This document shows, one piece after another, positions 45,426-57,916 of a stretch of 64,000 nt of DNA; position 1 is the first letter of the stretch, and each line of letters opens with the position of its first letter. A model generated the notes under the pieces. The model did no database searches. It was not told where the DNA came from and saw nothing but the letters and a program-made list of their open reading frames with translations. The stretch lies in assembly GCF_030269925.1 (NCBI RefSeq), contig NC_085127.1, positions 5,835,501 to 5,899,500 on the forward strand. Direction: 5' to 3'. The stretch is from Bombyx mori (Eukaryota > Arthropoda > Insecta > Lepidoptera > Bombycidae). The position numbers and the translations under genes are program-made.

Positions 45426-46142
45426 GTTGTCTACAAATTGATTATCAAAACTGAACGTTCGTTTCTGTCGCGACTCAAGGCTCACCTTGACATCCGATTT
45501 GGTTTTGGAAATCAATAGATCAGACTTTACCGAACATCTTATAGCCTTGTATCAAAAGCTTCGACATCAAAGAACAAAGTACATATTTTCATGAATAATA
45601 ATATCGAGCATCCAACACGAGTGTCTGAATACAATTTCCTTTTTCTAATTAACGTCGCAAATGAATAGATGTAAATTTCGTTGACTAGACCGGTCATTTA
45701 TAATAATGATAGCTTAGCTATTGCCAGGTCAATAGGTAACCTTGAATGGTTCGTTACGTATTCGTGACTGCTTTCCGCCATTGTACAAAACAATTAGGAG
45801 TTCCACAAAATGAATCAATGATCAATTTTTGACATTGACCGCTTAAGGTTGACCTCAAAAGAAAGTAAAACAAGGTAGAATGGCCTTAAAATTCACAGCG
45901 GTGTTTTCGAATTTGTAATTCAAATTAATCTTATCCTGCTCTAATGAAACGGCTCAAGAAAAAGTTATAATAAAAAAAATACAGCGAAAATTTCATTTAG
46001 ACTAACATGAATGATGATGAATTAATAAAAAAGTTATTACATTTCATTGTGAATCTATACCATTCTCGAAATCACTGGAACGCACACAAAAAAAAATTAG
46101 TTCACTAACATATGTACACGCGGACAGAATAATTATACATAT

Positions 46143-46267
46143 GTATACTGAGATCTCAGAACTTATATTTCAAGGTGGGTGGCGCATTTACGTTGCCCAT
46201 AGGCTCCAGTAACCACTTAACACCAGGTGGGCTGTGAGCTCGTCCACCCATCTAAGCCATAAAAAAT
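46143..46267 (+). mobile_element. Bm1-like SINE 3' fragment
   Basis: actgagatctcagaacttat ... catctaagccataaaaaatg. Confidence 0.75.
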
Positions 46268-46554
46268 GTTTTATTAAGATTTAGTTTAACAATTGCCATA
46301 TTCAAGATATCGAGATCGTTTTACAAGTGAATCGTGTTGCTTGTATTGTACTGTGATAAAATTAGTGCGTTATTTCTAGAAAACTCTTGTAAACTGTGCA
46401 AGACCAACCATTTTGACGACCGCATTCCATTGAATAGCATCGTTTACATATTTACACAACTCATGCGCTTCCAATGTGAAAATAAACACAGACAACGTGT
46501 AAATAATTAATCGCATGCCTTTTATGTATTCAACATTCATTCAGCAGTATCAGT

Positions 46555-46720
46555 ACTGCTCTTCCTCGCCTCGTCTTCCTCATTACCGAAGGTCGTGGTT
46601 CCACCGATGTGAGATCAATTAATTTCTCGTCTATGATACTCCTCCATCAGTGTTGGTCCTTTGGAGGGCATACTTAATGTAGCTTGGTTTTTTGAGTTAA
46701 GCGAATTTAGTCGAACCATC
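46555..46720 (-). mobile_element. Diverged RTE/CR1-like LINE 3' scrap
   Basis: Similar in order and wording to 32730-32830 (tcttcctcattaccgaaggt against tattcctcattgctgagggt; the later ggcgg..ggaggg block), with many differences and no open frame. Confidence 0.35.
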
Positions 46721-47770
46721 TAATTGAGACAACCTCTCTGCATTCTTTCGTGGATCTTTGAATTAGTTTTCGAGTTTTGTATGTCTTAACGGGCAATATG
46801 AAGAAAAAAGTGAAGATAGTGAAGAGTCTTTCTTTTACATAGACTTGTCTTAGAATAATAATATTTTAAGGTAATCCCAATCACAATTTAAGTCGCACAT
46901 CAGGACCGTCTCAAGAAAAAAGAAAAAAATCATACATAATATATTTGTCCGAAATATGTTGAAGCATATTTCGCCAGCACAAAATCACGACTGTTCCTAC
47001 TAATTAAACAACAAAAACACTAAAACCTTATTAATCCCACATTATAAATGTTGTAGGTTTAATTTATAAAAAAAAAAATATACCTTTAAATGTCTTCGAA
47101 CCGAACGAATTAACATTTGGAAGCGCTCATAATGTCACCATGCGAAGTGGGGGAACGAAAATAAACAGGAAATTTAAGTGAGCGGTTATTTATTTTAAGT
47201 GACAACGGGATCTTGTCCGTTTCAGCCAGCCTTTCTAATTTTAGGCCGATGAAATTTCTCCGTTATAACGTCTCAATATAGAGATGAAAACGGTTTTAAA
47301 ACATACGCAGGATTCGTTTTTGTAACGAACTGGTTAATGAATGAATATTTTATGAATTCGACATATTTCTCAAATATATAGATCCGTCAGCGTAGAGAGG
47401 AGAGAGCGCTGACTACCTTGTTTTCTCATTTGGACTCTGCCTCCTCACCCTCTTACTGAAAATCACATTTTAGATACTTGAACGCAAGCCATGAGAAAAG
47501 TCTACGTTCTTCACATAATCGTCTCTTACAATGTCCTATCCATCGCTCAGATTTTTTACATTCTTCTTTCTTTGTACAGTCCATAATATTATGGAATTCG
47601 CTTCCCAAAGAAATCAGGATGACCAGCAATCGCTTTACTTTTAAACTCAAAGTTCGCGAATACATCCACAAAAAACTGGAAGAATCATCTCCAAACTAAT
47701 TTATTTTATTTTTAATTTTTTTTTTTTTTTTTTTTACTTTTAGCCATTCTTAACTATAATACTAAATTGT

Positions 47771-47799
47771 GTATTTTCATGTAATACACATGAAAATAC
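47771..47799. repeat. Perfect 12-bp hairpin
   Basis: gtattttcatgt, 5-base loop aatac, acatgaaaatac, inside the AT-rich 3'UTR of the LINE at 47470-48618. May be chance in AT-rich DNA, or a structural part of the LINE's 3' end. Confidence 0.5.
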
Positions 47800-48055
47800 A
47801 TATATTATTACAATATATATTAGTACTTTACATGTATATTATATTGTGTGTAATTATGTGTATGTATGTATCTTACTATTTTATACATACGTATATTACA
47901 TTGTAGTATGTTTATTTATGCATACAAAGTCATATGTAATCTATATAAGTACCTATATTTAACATTATGTGTATTCTATAATACTGAGATGTTATTTTAA
48001 GGAAGATTTTTGTTTTGATTTTGTTCTTTTTTTGTTTTGTTGTTGTTGTTTGTTA

Positions 48056-48473
48056 TCTATATATTAATACGTGAAGCAAAAACTTTGTATCCCTTTTTAC
48101 GAAAATTGCGCGGACGGAGGAGTATGAAATTTTCCACACTTATAGAGAATATAGAGAAGAAGTGCACAATGCTAATATTTTTTTAATATAAAGCATAAAA
48201 GATACATTAAATCAATAAATAAAACATTACACACACAACATACCATCTATTTGACGCACACACGCATGCATACTATTTATTGTCAAACTTTTGTTCTTGA
48301 CGTCTGTTGTCAAATTGAGATTAAATATTGTTTGTCTTTGTTAATATTTTTTTTAGTGTAGTCTTGGCGAAATTTGTGATTATAGAAAGAAGTATAAAAT
48401 ACAATCATAATAGTGTACAAACTTTCAATTTCAATTAATTATAGTCGAATTTCGACTACTGCGGGACCTCTAG
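48056..48473 (+). mobile_element. Helitron-like element, family B, inside a LINE 3'UTR
   Basis: TCTATATATTAATACGTGAA ... tactgcgggacctCTAG|T. Very similar to the copies at 23753, 49106, 62632 and 63596. No target duplication flanks it. Confidence 0.55.
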
Positions 48474-49105
48474 TTCTTTTTTTAATGTACCTACCATGCA
48501 TGATCTCTGCACCACCCTATGGTCGACTGGAAGAGAATGCCCATGGCATTAAGTCCGCCTGTGTACAAGTTTTGTTTTGTGCATAAAGTATAAATAAATA
48601 AATAAAAATAAATAAATCGCTCTTGCTTCATATACAAACTCTTATAGATAACATTTTCGCGTATTATACGCGTTTACTTCAATTGTCTAGTGCTCGCGAT
48701 AGAGGCAAAAGGTTTCTGGATACGGCCGTGAGACTATTATGATAGAAATACAACGTGAGCACCGAACAGGAGGGCGGAGAATAGGCGCTTTGATGCTATA
48801 GAGGCCCATGTACAAAAGCTGTCATTCAATATAAACTCGATAACAAAATGTCGTGGCCAGACCCAAGCCACGTCATACACATTCGCCAGTAAATATGACA
48901 CAAACATTCCCTTCAAACTTGATTATAGGAGGAATTACGTGAAGGTCCTTGTACGTAGTAGCTTGCCTTGCTCGAGTGATCAAGCGCGCACACATATAAC
49001 TAATAACATATACTTGAGTTCGTCATCTAAAAAGTATACACTAACACTTTGGGGATTTAAATCACGACATCAGAAATATAAGAGTCGGATTTAATAATTT
49101 TAAAA

Positions 49106-49555
49106 ATATATTAATACGTGAAGCAAAAACTTTGTATCCCTTTTTACGAAAATTGCGCGGACGGAGGAGTATGAAATTTTTCAAACTTATAGAGAATATA
49201 GAGAAGAAGTGCACAATGCTAATTTTTTTTAAATAATGCATAAAAGATACATTAAATCAATAAAGAAAACATCACGCACACTACCATATATTTGACACAA
49301 CACATACATAAAAATATGCTCTTTGTTTACTGTCAATTGGGAAACTTTTGTTATTGTTTAAAGTCTGTGGTCGAATTGAAAAAAGATTAATATTGTTTGT
49401 CATTAATATTATTGATCTATAGTGCAGTTTTGGCGAATACTGTGATTATATTATCGAAATATAATAGTGTTTGACAATAGAACCATAAGTAATAATGTAT
49501 AAACTTATAATTTCAATTAATTATACTCGAATCTCGACTACTGCGGGGCCACTAG
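49106..49555 (+). mobile_element. Family B element flanked by 14-bp direct repeats
   Basis: Core gaaaattgcgcggacggagg; 3' end gcggggccaCTAG. The 5' TCTA is missing, and taattttaaaaata occurs at 49095-49108 and again right after CTAG at 49556-49569. Confidence 0.5.
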
Positions 49556-51077
49556 TAATTTTAAAAATACGTTTATACGGATTCAAATGTAGTTTTATAA
49601 AGGAATTTCCGTAACGCGTCTTATTAGTGGTTTGACTGATATAAATCGTCACGTAACGAAAATTTTGTCGTGCTCTCTTAATGAGGCTCTCTCTCTCTTT
49701 CTATTATATAGGAAAGGATATTCCAGCATTATGCAACGTTAATTTTATAACTTAAATAAATTCTATTTTTTTATATAAATAACATTATTTCAAATTATTA
49801 TTTAATTTAATAAGTATTCCACCGTAAATAAAGGAGTAAATGTGTTGATAATAAGCATCCTTGTTCCAATGAAGGAATCTCCCGACGGCACACGTTTTAT
49901 TGTTTTTAATTATATACGAGTATTATCCGAAATAGGTCGCATACATATTTTATACTTTAGAACCAGTTAAAATCTTACAATTTGATATCATAAATGTTTG
50001 TCTCTATGTCCCTGATGTATGTCTACTATGTATAATGCCATACCGTGACTTCTGTAATAAAATTCATGAGGAAAATCTAAGTTTTGCGAGTACAACACTA
50101 GTTGCAATATTTAAACAACTGCTTAAGTTGTGTATCGCCAGACATGAATGTTCTGCATTCAAACTGTTTTAATAAGTTAATATAATTATCTATAATATAA
50201 TATAAGTCTTGTTATGAACGTGAGTTATTTCATCATCACGTGTTTGTTTAAGCTGCAGCAGTACTGCTTGATATTCTTATCGGCACAATAACCTTGTTCT
50301 GTTATATGTATCTGTTAACTACTGGTGACCGATAATGAACCTTCTAGATCATTATGATGTTTGTGGCACAATTGATTGTTTGTATCAAATGGTTTTTGCT
50401 TCAATTTGACAACTTTTTTGGCGGAGAAATTCATCACATTTCGTCTTCTCGCATTAAAACTGTATAATCTCAAAACTTACTAATTTTACAGGAGAGTGTT
50501 TTAAAGGTTTAACATGTCATATTTTTAATATTAATCATCTTTGCAACGTTTATTTTTTTATTTTTTACCAGTTATATTATCTGTCTTTTAAAGTAAGATA
50601 AAATTATGTATTAATTTTGTTAATAGTAGTCAAAACATAGGGAAAAAAAAAAGAATACTAAACTACGCTCTTTTGACAGTATTTATTAGAAAAATACTGG
50701 TGATACCAAATAATACCAAATGATTCCGCATATTAACTCAATAGCGAATATTTTTGGAAATATTACACTTTTCATGCGAAAAGATGATTTAATGGTCAAT
50801 TCGAAATTCGACAATACGTCAGTGCCGATGATCGTTTCAACCACAAGAGAAGCTTTAATTGTATTAGTGCTACGACTATCCGAAACAGAATTATTAGCAG
50901 AATAAATTACGGTACCAACAATAATACGACATTAAACAAACGACTCAAGAACGAAGAAGAGAATTTCCATCTTGACATATTGATGATACTGATAATGAAG
51001 TAATTTTGATAAAAATAACGGTCATAAATCCAGAAAAAGCATCGAAGTTAGATTAAAGTAAGTAAGTTTAAAGTAAG

Positions 51078-51320
51078 TTTTACTGGTGGTAGGACCTCTT
51101 GTGAGTCCGCACGGGTAGGTACCACCACCCTGCCTGTTTCTGCCGTGAAGCAGTAATGCATTTCGGTTTGAAGGGTAGGGCAGCCGTTGTAACTATACTT
51201 GAGACCTTAGAACTTATCTCGAGGTGGGTGGCGCATTTACGTTGTAGATGTCTATGGGCTCCAGTAACCACTTAACACCAGGTGGGCTGTAAGCTCGTCC
51301 ACCCATCTAAGCAATAAAAA
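51078..51320 (+). mobile_element. Bm1-like SINE, possible target duplication
   Basis: tactggtggtaggacctctt to ctaagcaataaaaa. Flanks aagtaagtt (left) and aagtaactt (right) match at 8 of 9 bases, a possible target duplication. Confidence 0.8.
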
Positions 51321-52332
51321 AGTAACTTGGTCGCCAAAATACGAAAATGACTGGACAAAATGACGCACGTTTGTGACAAGATTGTCCTGCTTTATTTTTT
51401 ATTACGATCGCTTCCGCTCGTCACAGAGGTCACAGGACGAGCACTCATCAAAATCGTAGGCAGCTTGCCAAGGTACTTTGGCGCCCAACTCCCAATGTAG
51501 TGGCGCTAAATATTAAGTCATACATTATAAAATATACAACAGAATTGCTTTACGTCACATTACATTCAAGTTGTATGGGGAATTAATAGTTGTTAAAAGT
51601 CTCGAAAACGTTAACTATTGAAACTCGTTTATATAATGAATTGAAGCAAAAGTCAAGATATGAGCAGCCCGTGAACGTCTGCCGTAAAGGTGGTTGACCC
51701 TATTTGAAGATATTTTGTTGCGTGCCCGTTTGAATTTCGTTCTTGGATTGGATTATTTCTTTAGAATAACACAGATAAACGGATGAGATATTATATATTG
51801 GCTTCATTAAAAAAATGCTTCTATTCGTTAAGAATATCTAAAGATAAACTTGAACACTTAAGGAACCCAAAACATAAAGTTATTTATTAATGTGTATCGG
51901 AAATATTCACATATAAGATAATACTTAATACCTCTACTGCAAAATCTCTTCAAAAGAGATACTGAGTTCGACCGGAATCGCACTTTAACGGCCACATTAC
52001 AATAATGAGGGTAGGTATTTTTCTTTTGTATTTTAGACCGTTAAATTGTATTAAGGTAATATTTGTTGTGATTTATTCAAAACAAGCGGCACGCTCCAGC
52101 TCCGCTCGGGTCTTTAACAAAAATTTCAACGATATTTGACGTTGTTTTATTTTTTTACATAAAAGAACACTTATTGCGGCATAACTATAATAGTCGGAAA
52201 TATGCTGTCGCGACACTGTTTGTAAATAATAATGTGTTCTACAAAGTCGTAGTACATTATTTTATTCTATCATAAATAGTTTTCGCAGGGCACGCGATGT
52301 AAATAATATTTTAGGTAATTTTTTTACACTTT

Positions 52333-52514
52333 GGGTTACATTATTGGAGTTTCAGTAAGGATCCCTCATTTTTTTCAAAAAAGATGCCTATGCCACTCGG
52401 GAATAGTGTAGCTTTCAAATAGAGAAAGATTTTTTAAAATCGGTTCAGTAGTTTCGGAACCTATTCAATACAAACAAACAAACAAATCTTTCCTCTTTAT
52501 AATATTAGTATAGA
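52333..52514 (-). mobile_element. 5' end of another Helitron-like element
   Basis: Minus strand begins TCTATACTAATATTATAAAG, continues aggaaagatttgtttgtttg and gaaactactgaaccga. The 3' half is lost. Confidence 0.45.
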
Positions 52515-53395
52515 CAAGTGCACTTCCGTCACTCTTCTCTAATTGTATGAAGAACATTGATTTCTCGAAATCGCTAATCGCTCGCCATCAATCGCGCTTC
52601 AATGGTACTATGACTAAATATTTTCCTGGTGTTCCAACAACAACTGTACCAAGATTCATCACATTTATAAATTTATTTAGGAATGCATATAGGAAAACAT
52701 ATACACAAACTTTGACTTTAATTTATATACATATATAGTTAGAAGAACATACAAAGGCGTGTGTTGTATTTTAACGTCACATCAATCAAAATGTTTTTTA
52801 AATAAAAGCTACGAGCAGGGTGTACACGACCAGTACGAGCCACGGAACTGTGTCAGTGACTTCATTGTGGGACTTGTTCACAGTGAATTTTGAATACTTT
52901 TTGGGTAGTTAGGATGTGAATGACAGCGTAGTCGTGCACTCTAATAAATTAAAATAACGGAGCGGATAGCAAGGCGATTACGTTATGAATAATTATTAAC
53001 GATAATCGAACACGAAACTTGAAGTTTTCCTGTCACGAAAATCGAAATAGGACTATTGGTATGATTTATAGATCCCTTTTATCCTTATTATCTTTAATAA
53101 AAGCGCGTAAGTAGAATGATCGCACTGATTTGACCTAGATATGTAATTTTGCCTCTATATAAGTAATACCGAAAATCTTAAATTTTATGGAGAGAACTAA
53201 TGAATACGGACTAAACTACAAAAGAGCTGAGAATCTTTAATCAGCCGAAGAAAATTGTCAAATTTAAAAAGCAATTGTGAAAGAATTTCAAACAATGAGT
53301 CCCCGATACGAAATGAGATTCGTTTTCTTTAGAATCCATTCGGAAGAAGCGAAGGCGGTGGCACGACGGCCGCCTTTTGTGAGGGGCAATCGTCG

Positions 53396-53839
53396 TCAGC
53401 TTAAACGTTCACCCCGGAGTCTTAAAGTAAAGGGGCTGTAGACACAAGCCGAAGGGGCATCTGCTTTTGTGTCCACGTCTTTATCTTCAGCCACAAACAC
53501 TACTGAGTTCTTAGCTCGGCCTCTATTAAGCCGATTAACTCCATCCACTAGAAAAGTAATTACTGGCTTCTTTCGATCGTACGTTTCCATTTCTGTATCA
53601 TGATCTTTAACATCGTTTTTGTTAAATATATTCCGCTTAAAAGCATCCAATAAGAAAATACTTATACTTGTGTATCTCCTAATGTTTATCTGGCTAAAAC
53701 ATGTTATTTTCGTCAAGTGAATCAAATGATAAGTTGGATTTTCAAAGTAATCAGCTATAAATATTACGTAGGTTGGTGTAATCGATTTAGATTCATCCAT
53801 GACACAACGGAATAAGTCATAACACTTTATTTTGTACAC
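53396..53839 (-). CDS. Unrecognised intronless ORF, 147 codons
   Basis: The longest non-repeat ORF outside the two known genes. It may start at the first ATG or at the internal MDESKSITPT (13 codons in). N-terminal half is hydrophobic/aromatic (TYVIFIADYFENPTYHL; SISIFLLDAFKR). C-terminal half is charged (NDVKDHDTEMETYDRKKP; GVNRLNRGRAKNS) and ends RLRGERLS. No signal peptide or known motif is seen, and no poly(A) tract or SINE/LINE signature adjoins it. It could be a small single-exon gene, a decayed gene copy, or chance in low-complexity DNA. Confidence 0.3.
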   Translation of the reverse strand: MYKIKCYDLFRCVMDESKSITPTYVIFIADYFENPTYHLIHLTKITCFSQINIRRYTSISIFLLDAFKRNIFNKNDVKDHDTEMETYDRKKPVITFLVDGVNRLNRGRAKNSVVFVAEDKDVDTKADAPSACVYSPFTLRLRGERLS

Positions 53840-54044
53840 ATATAATTATTTGTCCTGACTGATTAACTGTACAGAGCGTAAGCTGCTGGGACTACAAACT
53901 TGACATCTCGGTAATTAATGCTCAAAGCACCTACTAAGGACGGAATTTTGGAAATTATATGAATACGTTAAAATAGAAGGAAATGACTGATTGTATTGAC
54001 ACACCTGCACTGTTTTGAAATGTGAAAAATGTTCAAAGAGGCCT

Positions 54045-54290
54045 ATCATCTTCATCATCATGATTATTTCCTATTATCCTCTGCTGGGGTGTAGGGCTTG
54101 AATCAAATCCTTTCATTTACATCGGTCATGGTCAGTCTGTTCTATCTAGCTCCTCCCACGTCATACCCAAGACACCTAGCTCCTGCTCCACCGAGCAACG
54201 TCAAGTTGTTCTGGGGCGATCTCTCTTCCTTTTGCCAGACACCAGGCCAGTGCTCTCTTTGATATCATCAATCATCCTATCATCTTAGGT
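54045..54290. repeat. Probable dispersed repeat
   Basis: Runs from tattatcctctgctggggtg via cgtcaagttgttctggggcg to ctcttccttttgccagacac. Reads like degenerate LINE sequence; no frame survives. Confidence 0.3.
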
Positions 54291-54478
54291 TTAGGAAAAT
54301 TTAAATAGGTATTATATTTCTTTAAATATTTATCCTCTATGCGTTCCTAAACCATTTATCCGATTGAGATGAAATTTGGTACAGTAGTTAGTAGTAGTAC
54401 GAGTAGTCTCAAAAAATTGATGTTTTTAAACACTTAGCAATAGTCACAGAGACGTGATCGAATTCTACTAATGTATAG

Positions 54479-54567
54479 TAATAATAATACCAGATAACAA
54501 TACCAGATATAATGCCGTAATAATATCAGATAATAATACCAGATACAATACCATAATAATACCAGAA
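54479..54567. repeat. ATACCAGATAATA-type minisatellite
   Basis: Six or seven imperfect copies of an approx. 12-18 bp AATACCAGATA unit. Non-coding. Confidence 0.7.
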
Positions 54568-54569
54568 GA

Positions 54570-54760
54570 AGGAACAGAAAAGTCACTCGCCATGGCACGT
54601 TGTAATGGATATGCTATTGGAGATATACTCGTAACTCAAGGAGGGTCCACTTGAGGCAGGTGGCCGGTCAACTCATGCTAAATTCTATGCAGCATGATAA
54701 AGGGACAGGCTACCACGACCCCACATAATGTGGGATAAATAAGAAAAGAAGAAGAATAAA
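54570..54760 (+). mobile_element. LINE 3'-end fragment with AAGAAG tail
   Basis: Contains agcatgataaagggacaggc, cacgaccccacataatgtgg and ends in aagaaaagaagaagaat. This is a common lepidopteran LINE terminus; it carries no coding sequence. Confidence 0.4.
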
Positions 54761-54999
54761 GACAATGTTGTATAAAGTAGATATTGGTATGCGTGCTTAC
54801 TTATCGGAAGTTAATGAATAATGTTTATATTATACAGGACATATGGGAAATGCTATGACTGTCTGTACTTGAACCATTGTACCATGGTTCACTCGCGGAC
54901 TAAATAATAATAATAATAATGGTTAGTTTGAAGTAAGTATCAGTTGAATGGAATCTTTGAACACTTTGAAGTGTATTCAACTGATAATTATTTTTAATA

Positions 55000-55128
55000 A
55001 ATGTATCTTTTTTATTTGATTGGTGTTGTTAATTTTATGTATGTTTCAATGATACTGTGTACACATATGGACTTGTTGTTGTCTGAAATAAAATAAATCA
55101 TTCATTCATCATTCATTCATCATTCTAC
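55000..55128 (+). mobile_element. LINE 3' tail with (ATTC)n repeats
   Basis: Ends ggacttgttgttgtctgaaa then taaaataaatcattcattca repeats to 55128, the 3' tail pattern of a non-LTR element. No coding remnant. Confidence 0.35.
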
Positions 55129-55691
55129 AGTCGAGCTAGTGCTGAGTTTTGACATAATTTTGACATAAAGAGTTTTGACTTAATGGGAAAATCATCTATA
55201 TCAAGCGTGGGTTGCGGCCGCCAATCGCCAAGTAATTGCGGATTCTCGACATACAAAAACACTAATACAATATCAACTCATGACTCATGTTTATATATTA
55301 TTTAGTTACTAAAGCATGTAATATAAATTACAACGACTTCCTTCTTTATTTATTATTCAATTATTCTTGTATTAGCAAGTAACTTAAGTAATACTGAGTT
55401 GTTTACGGTTTATGTACGAAACAAATTTCTCGTTTCAGTTTATTGTGGCCATAACTCGGAAGCTTAAAGTAGAATGTGTACAAAAGTCCGTATCTCATCC
55501 GAAGTCGGATAAGTGGCACTTATTGTATATTCCAAGTCTGTCCAGGCCGTAAATTTGTATGCGGAACGAATTATAAATAGTAAAAAAATATCAATTAACA
55601 CTGATATAACGGTGTTTTTGAAGTCGATAGCAATATACTTTATAAACTTGGCTAATTCCACTAAGCATAATTTTTTTTTTCATTAAAATTT

Positions 55692-56240
55692 TTTTTACAC
55701 CTATGCTGGTAGCCTTAGAGGGCTATGCCAGCATAACCGAACGAGTAGGTGAGCTTACGGGGCTCAAACCTGACGACGTTGCTAACAATAGCCCTAGCAA
55801 GAGCAGTGCTTCCCAGAATCTACCACCGGATCGGAAGCGCGACCCACTGAGAAGGTCTGGCAAAAACTCATTGGGCTGTGTCTGTGGGTTAATTTACTCG
55901 CGGAACCCTTCGTCGGAAGCGACGGGTTTGACGACAACGATGACCGGTGCTTGGAGTACCTATAAGCACCGTTAGTGGATTGGAAGGATCCGAAATGACG
56001 TGTTTAGAGCCACGTCGAATGTTTACCATTCGGTCAGTAGGAGCGGGAATGTACTTACCGGCGGCCAGGACAAGAAGGTTTTCGTGTCTTGCCGCTTTCT
56101 CGAAATGCCGCACTGATGCCGACTGAAGATACTTACTGATGGAATCTAGCTCCGTGTTACTTCGGAGATCCACGTTCCTCACGAACCACCGTGCTTCGAC
56201 GGCTATACTCCAAAAACGGGATTGAATGATTTGAAGTTTA
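55692..56240 (-). mobile_element. Jockey-like LINE 3' fragment with decayed RT end
   Basis: Minus-strand copy of the same family as 39649-40482. 55889-56182 translates to RNVDLRSNTELDSISKYLQS.. and [12 protein letters not shown].., clearly matching the RT end. The 3'UTR runs to 55692, followed by a T-run (poly-A tail on the minus strand). Several substitutions show it is older. Confidence 0.8.
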
Positions 56241-56869
56241 TTCCACGATATTTATTATAAATTACGGAAAACGGTGATCGTCCCCTGTTTAAAAAACTGA
56301 ATTTCAATCAATCTATGAAAAATTTGCATTTTAGTTGAGTCAAATTTATATACACTGACCAAAAAATTAGCATTCATGATTTTATTAAGCTGATTTAGTT
56401 TAACCTACAATTAATAAAATAATTGAAACCCAATGGCTTAGCTCATATTCTCTTTATGAAAAACTTGCCAATTATATTCGACCCGTATGCGTTGCATTAC
56501 ACAATATCAAACTAGCAAACAATGCATTTGTATTATTTGGATTCATTCATTAAGCTTCATTATTGTTGTTATCTTCTGTTTCATTCGTCTGTTGTGTAGC
56601 CATTCTCTTTTATAATATCATCACGTCCGCATTTCTTTCATCTTTCTTTTCCATTGACTTCAACAGAACAATTGTGACGGCTAATTTTTGTGTTGTAGTA
56701 ACGAAAACAATTTGTAAATTTCATATATCGCGTAGTAACTTTAAGAACAATTTAATTTTCAAAATATTAATTACAAACAGTGTGCACAATGATAACGAAA
56801 TTTAATCGTTAATTCGTTGGTAAAGGATTTATAAACATTTATATATTCGGTGGTATGTCACCTTAAACA

Positions 56870-56960
56870 TCTATGCTGTATCTATTCCAGCATTGATTGC
56901 CTTCGACTTTGCGAGTAGAGAAATCGGAATCCAAGTTCTTACACCATCTATTTATTTATG
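56870..56960 (-). repeat. Dispersed repeat, copy 2
   Basis: Reverse-complement partner of 41335-41425 (plus reads tattccagcattgattgcct, ttcgactttgcgagtagaga, aatcggaatccaag). A family A Helitron-like element begins two bases after it. Confidence 0.5.
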
Positions 56961-56961
56961 A

Positions 56962-57251
56962 CTAGCTGACCCGGCAGACTTCGTAGTGCCTCAATCGATA
57001 AATAAAAGACCTAAACTTTTGTATAAAATAAACTTAAAACAAACAAAAGGAATCAGTCCGACGGGGGCCACATTAAAGGAAAAACAAAATTGTTATTTTT
57101 ATTAATTTCCGAGCATTTTCATATTTATCTACCGTTTAAACTTTCTCTGGACTTCCACAAATAATTCAAAACCAAAATTAGCCAAATCGGTCCAGCCGTT
57201 CTCGAGCTTTAGCGAGACTAACGAACAGCAATTCATTTTTATATATATAGA
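56962..57251 (-). mobile_element. Helitron-like element, family A, full length
   Basis: Minus-strand copy, full length from CTAG (plus 56962) to the TC end (plus GA at 57250-57251). About 290 bp, matching the copy at 8699 throughout. Confidence 0.55.
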
Positions 57252-57786
57252 TAGATGTAATTGTTATTGATAAATCGAGCAACACTTAAATTAATAACAT
57301 TAAGTGTATTCTATGTTATGTCCATATCCATGTTAATGCCTATACAAAAAAATACAAAAAAGGTAAAATGTCAGAACATTTTTTTTTCAAACAACAAGGT
57401 TAATTTTCCTGCACGCTATTTCTACGACATTTGAAATTGTTTCCTTTTACATGTGAAAACCATTTATTTAGGTTTAGTCCCGATACTAGATCTGTCTTAT
57501 ATGCAAACGAGCTCCCAGTCGGGTCGTAGGATTCGGTCCCAAAATGGAGGCCTCGCATCACAATCTCACAGAATCAAAGGGCTTCAATAAAGCTTTTTCA
57601 TGTTCGCTTAGAGTATTTGCAGGTCAAATACTTAACATAAAAACGAGATTTACACCCCACATAATATTATCGAATCACTCATGATTTTTTTTTAATACAC
57701 GCAAGTTATTCTTTAAAAAACTACGGTGACTCAATTGATTATAGCAATTTGATTTTTAATGGAAACACAAATACTGCATATTGGGG

Positions 57787-57916
57787 TTTTGTGTGCCCGC
57801 ACGGATAGGTACCTTCGACCTGTCTATTTATGCGGCCAAGTAATAACAATGCGTAATGATACACATAACTAAAGTCTCAAGGCAGGTGACGTCATTCCGT
57901 CTTAAACAATAAAAAT
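57787..57916 (+). mobile_element. Old Bm1-like SINE remnant
   Basis: gtgcccgcacggataggtac, agtctcaaggcaggtgac and an A-rich end; heavily decayed. Confidence 0.4.

Larger units (their letters stand above)
47470..48618 (+). mobile_element. LINE 3' end interrupted by a Helitron-like insertion
   Basis: 47478-47699 encodes a typical non-LTR RT C-terminus (SFFVQSIILWNSLPKEIRM, then FKLKVREYIHKKL). The 3'UTR continues through AT-rich DNA to a characteristic end (ccaccctatggtcgactgga; gtgcataaagtataaataaa) with (AAATA) repeats at 48590-48618. The element at 48056-48473 is inserted inside this 3'UTR, so the LINE is older. Clade not assigned. Confidence 0.6.
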
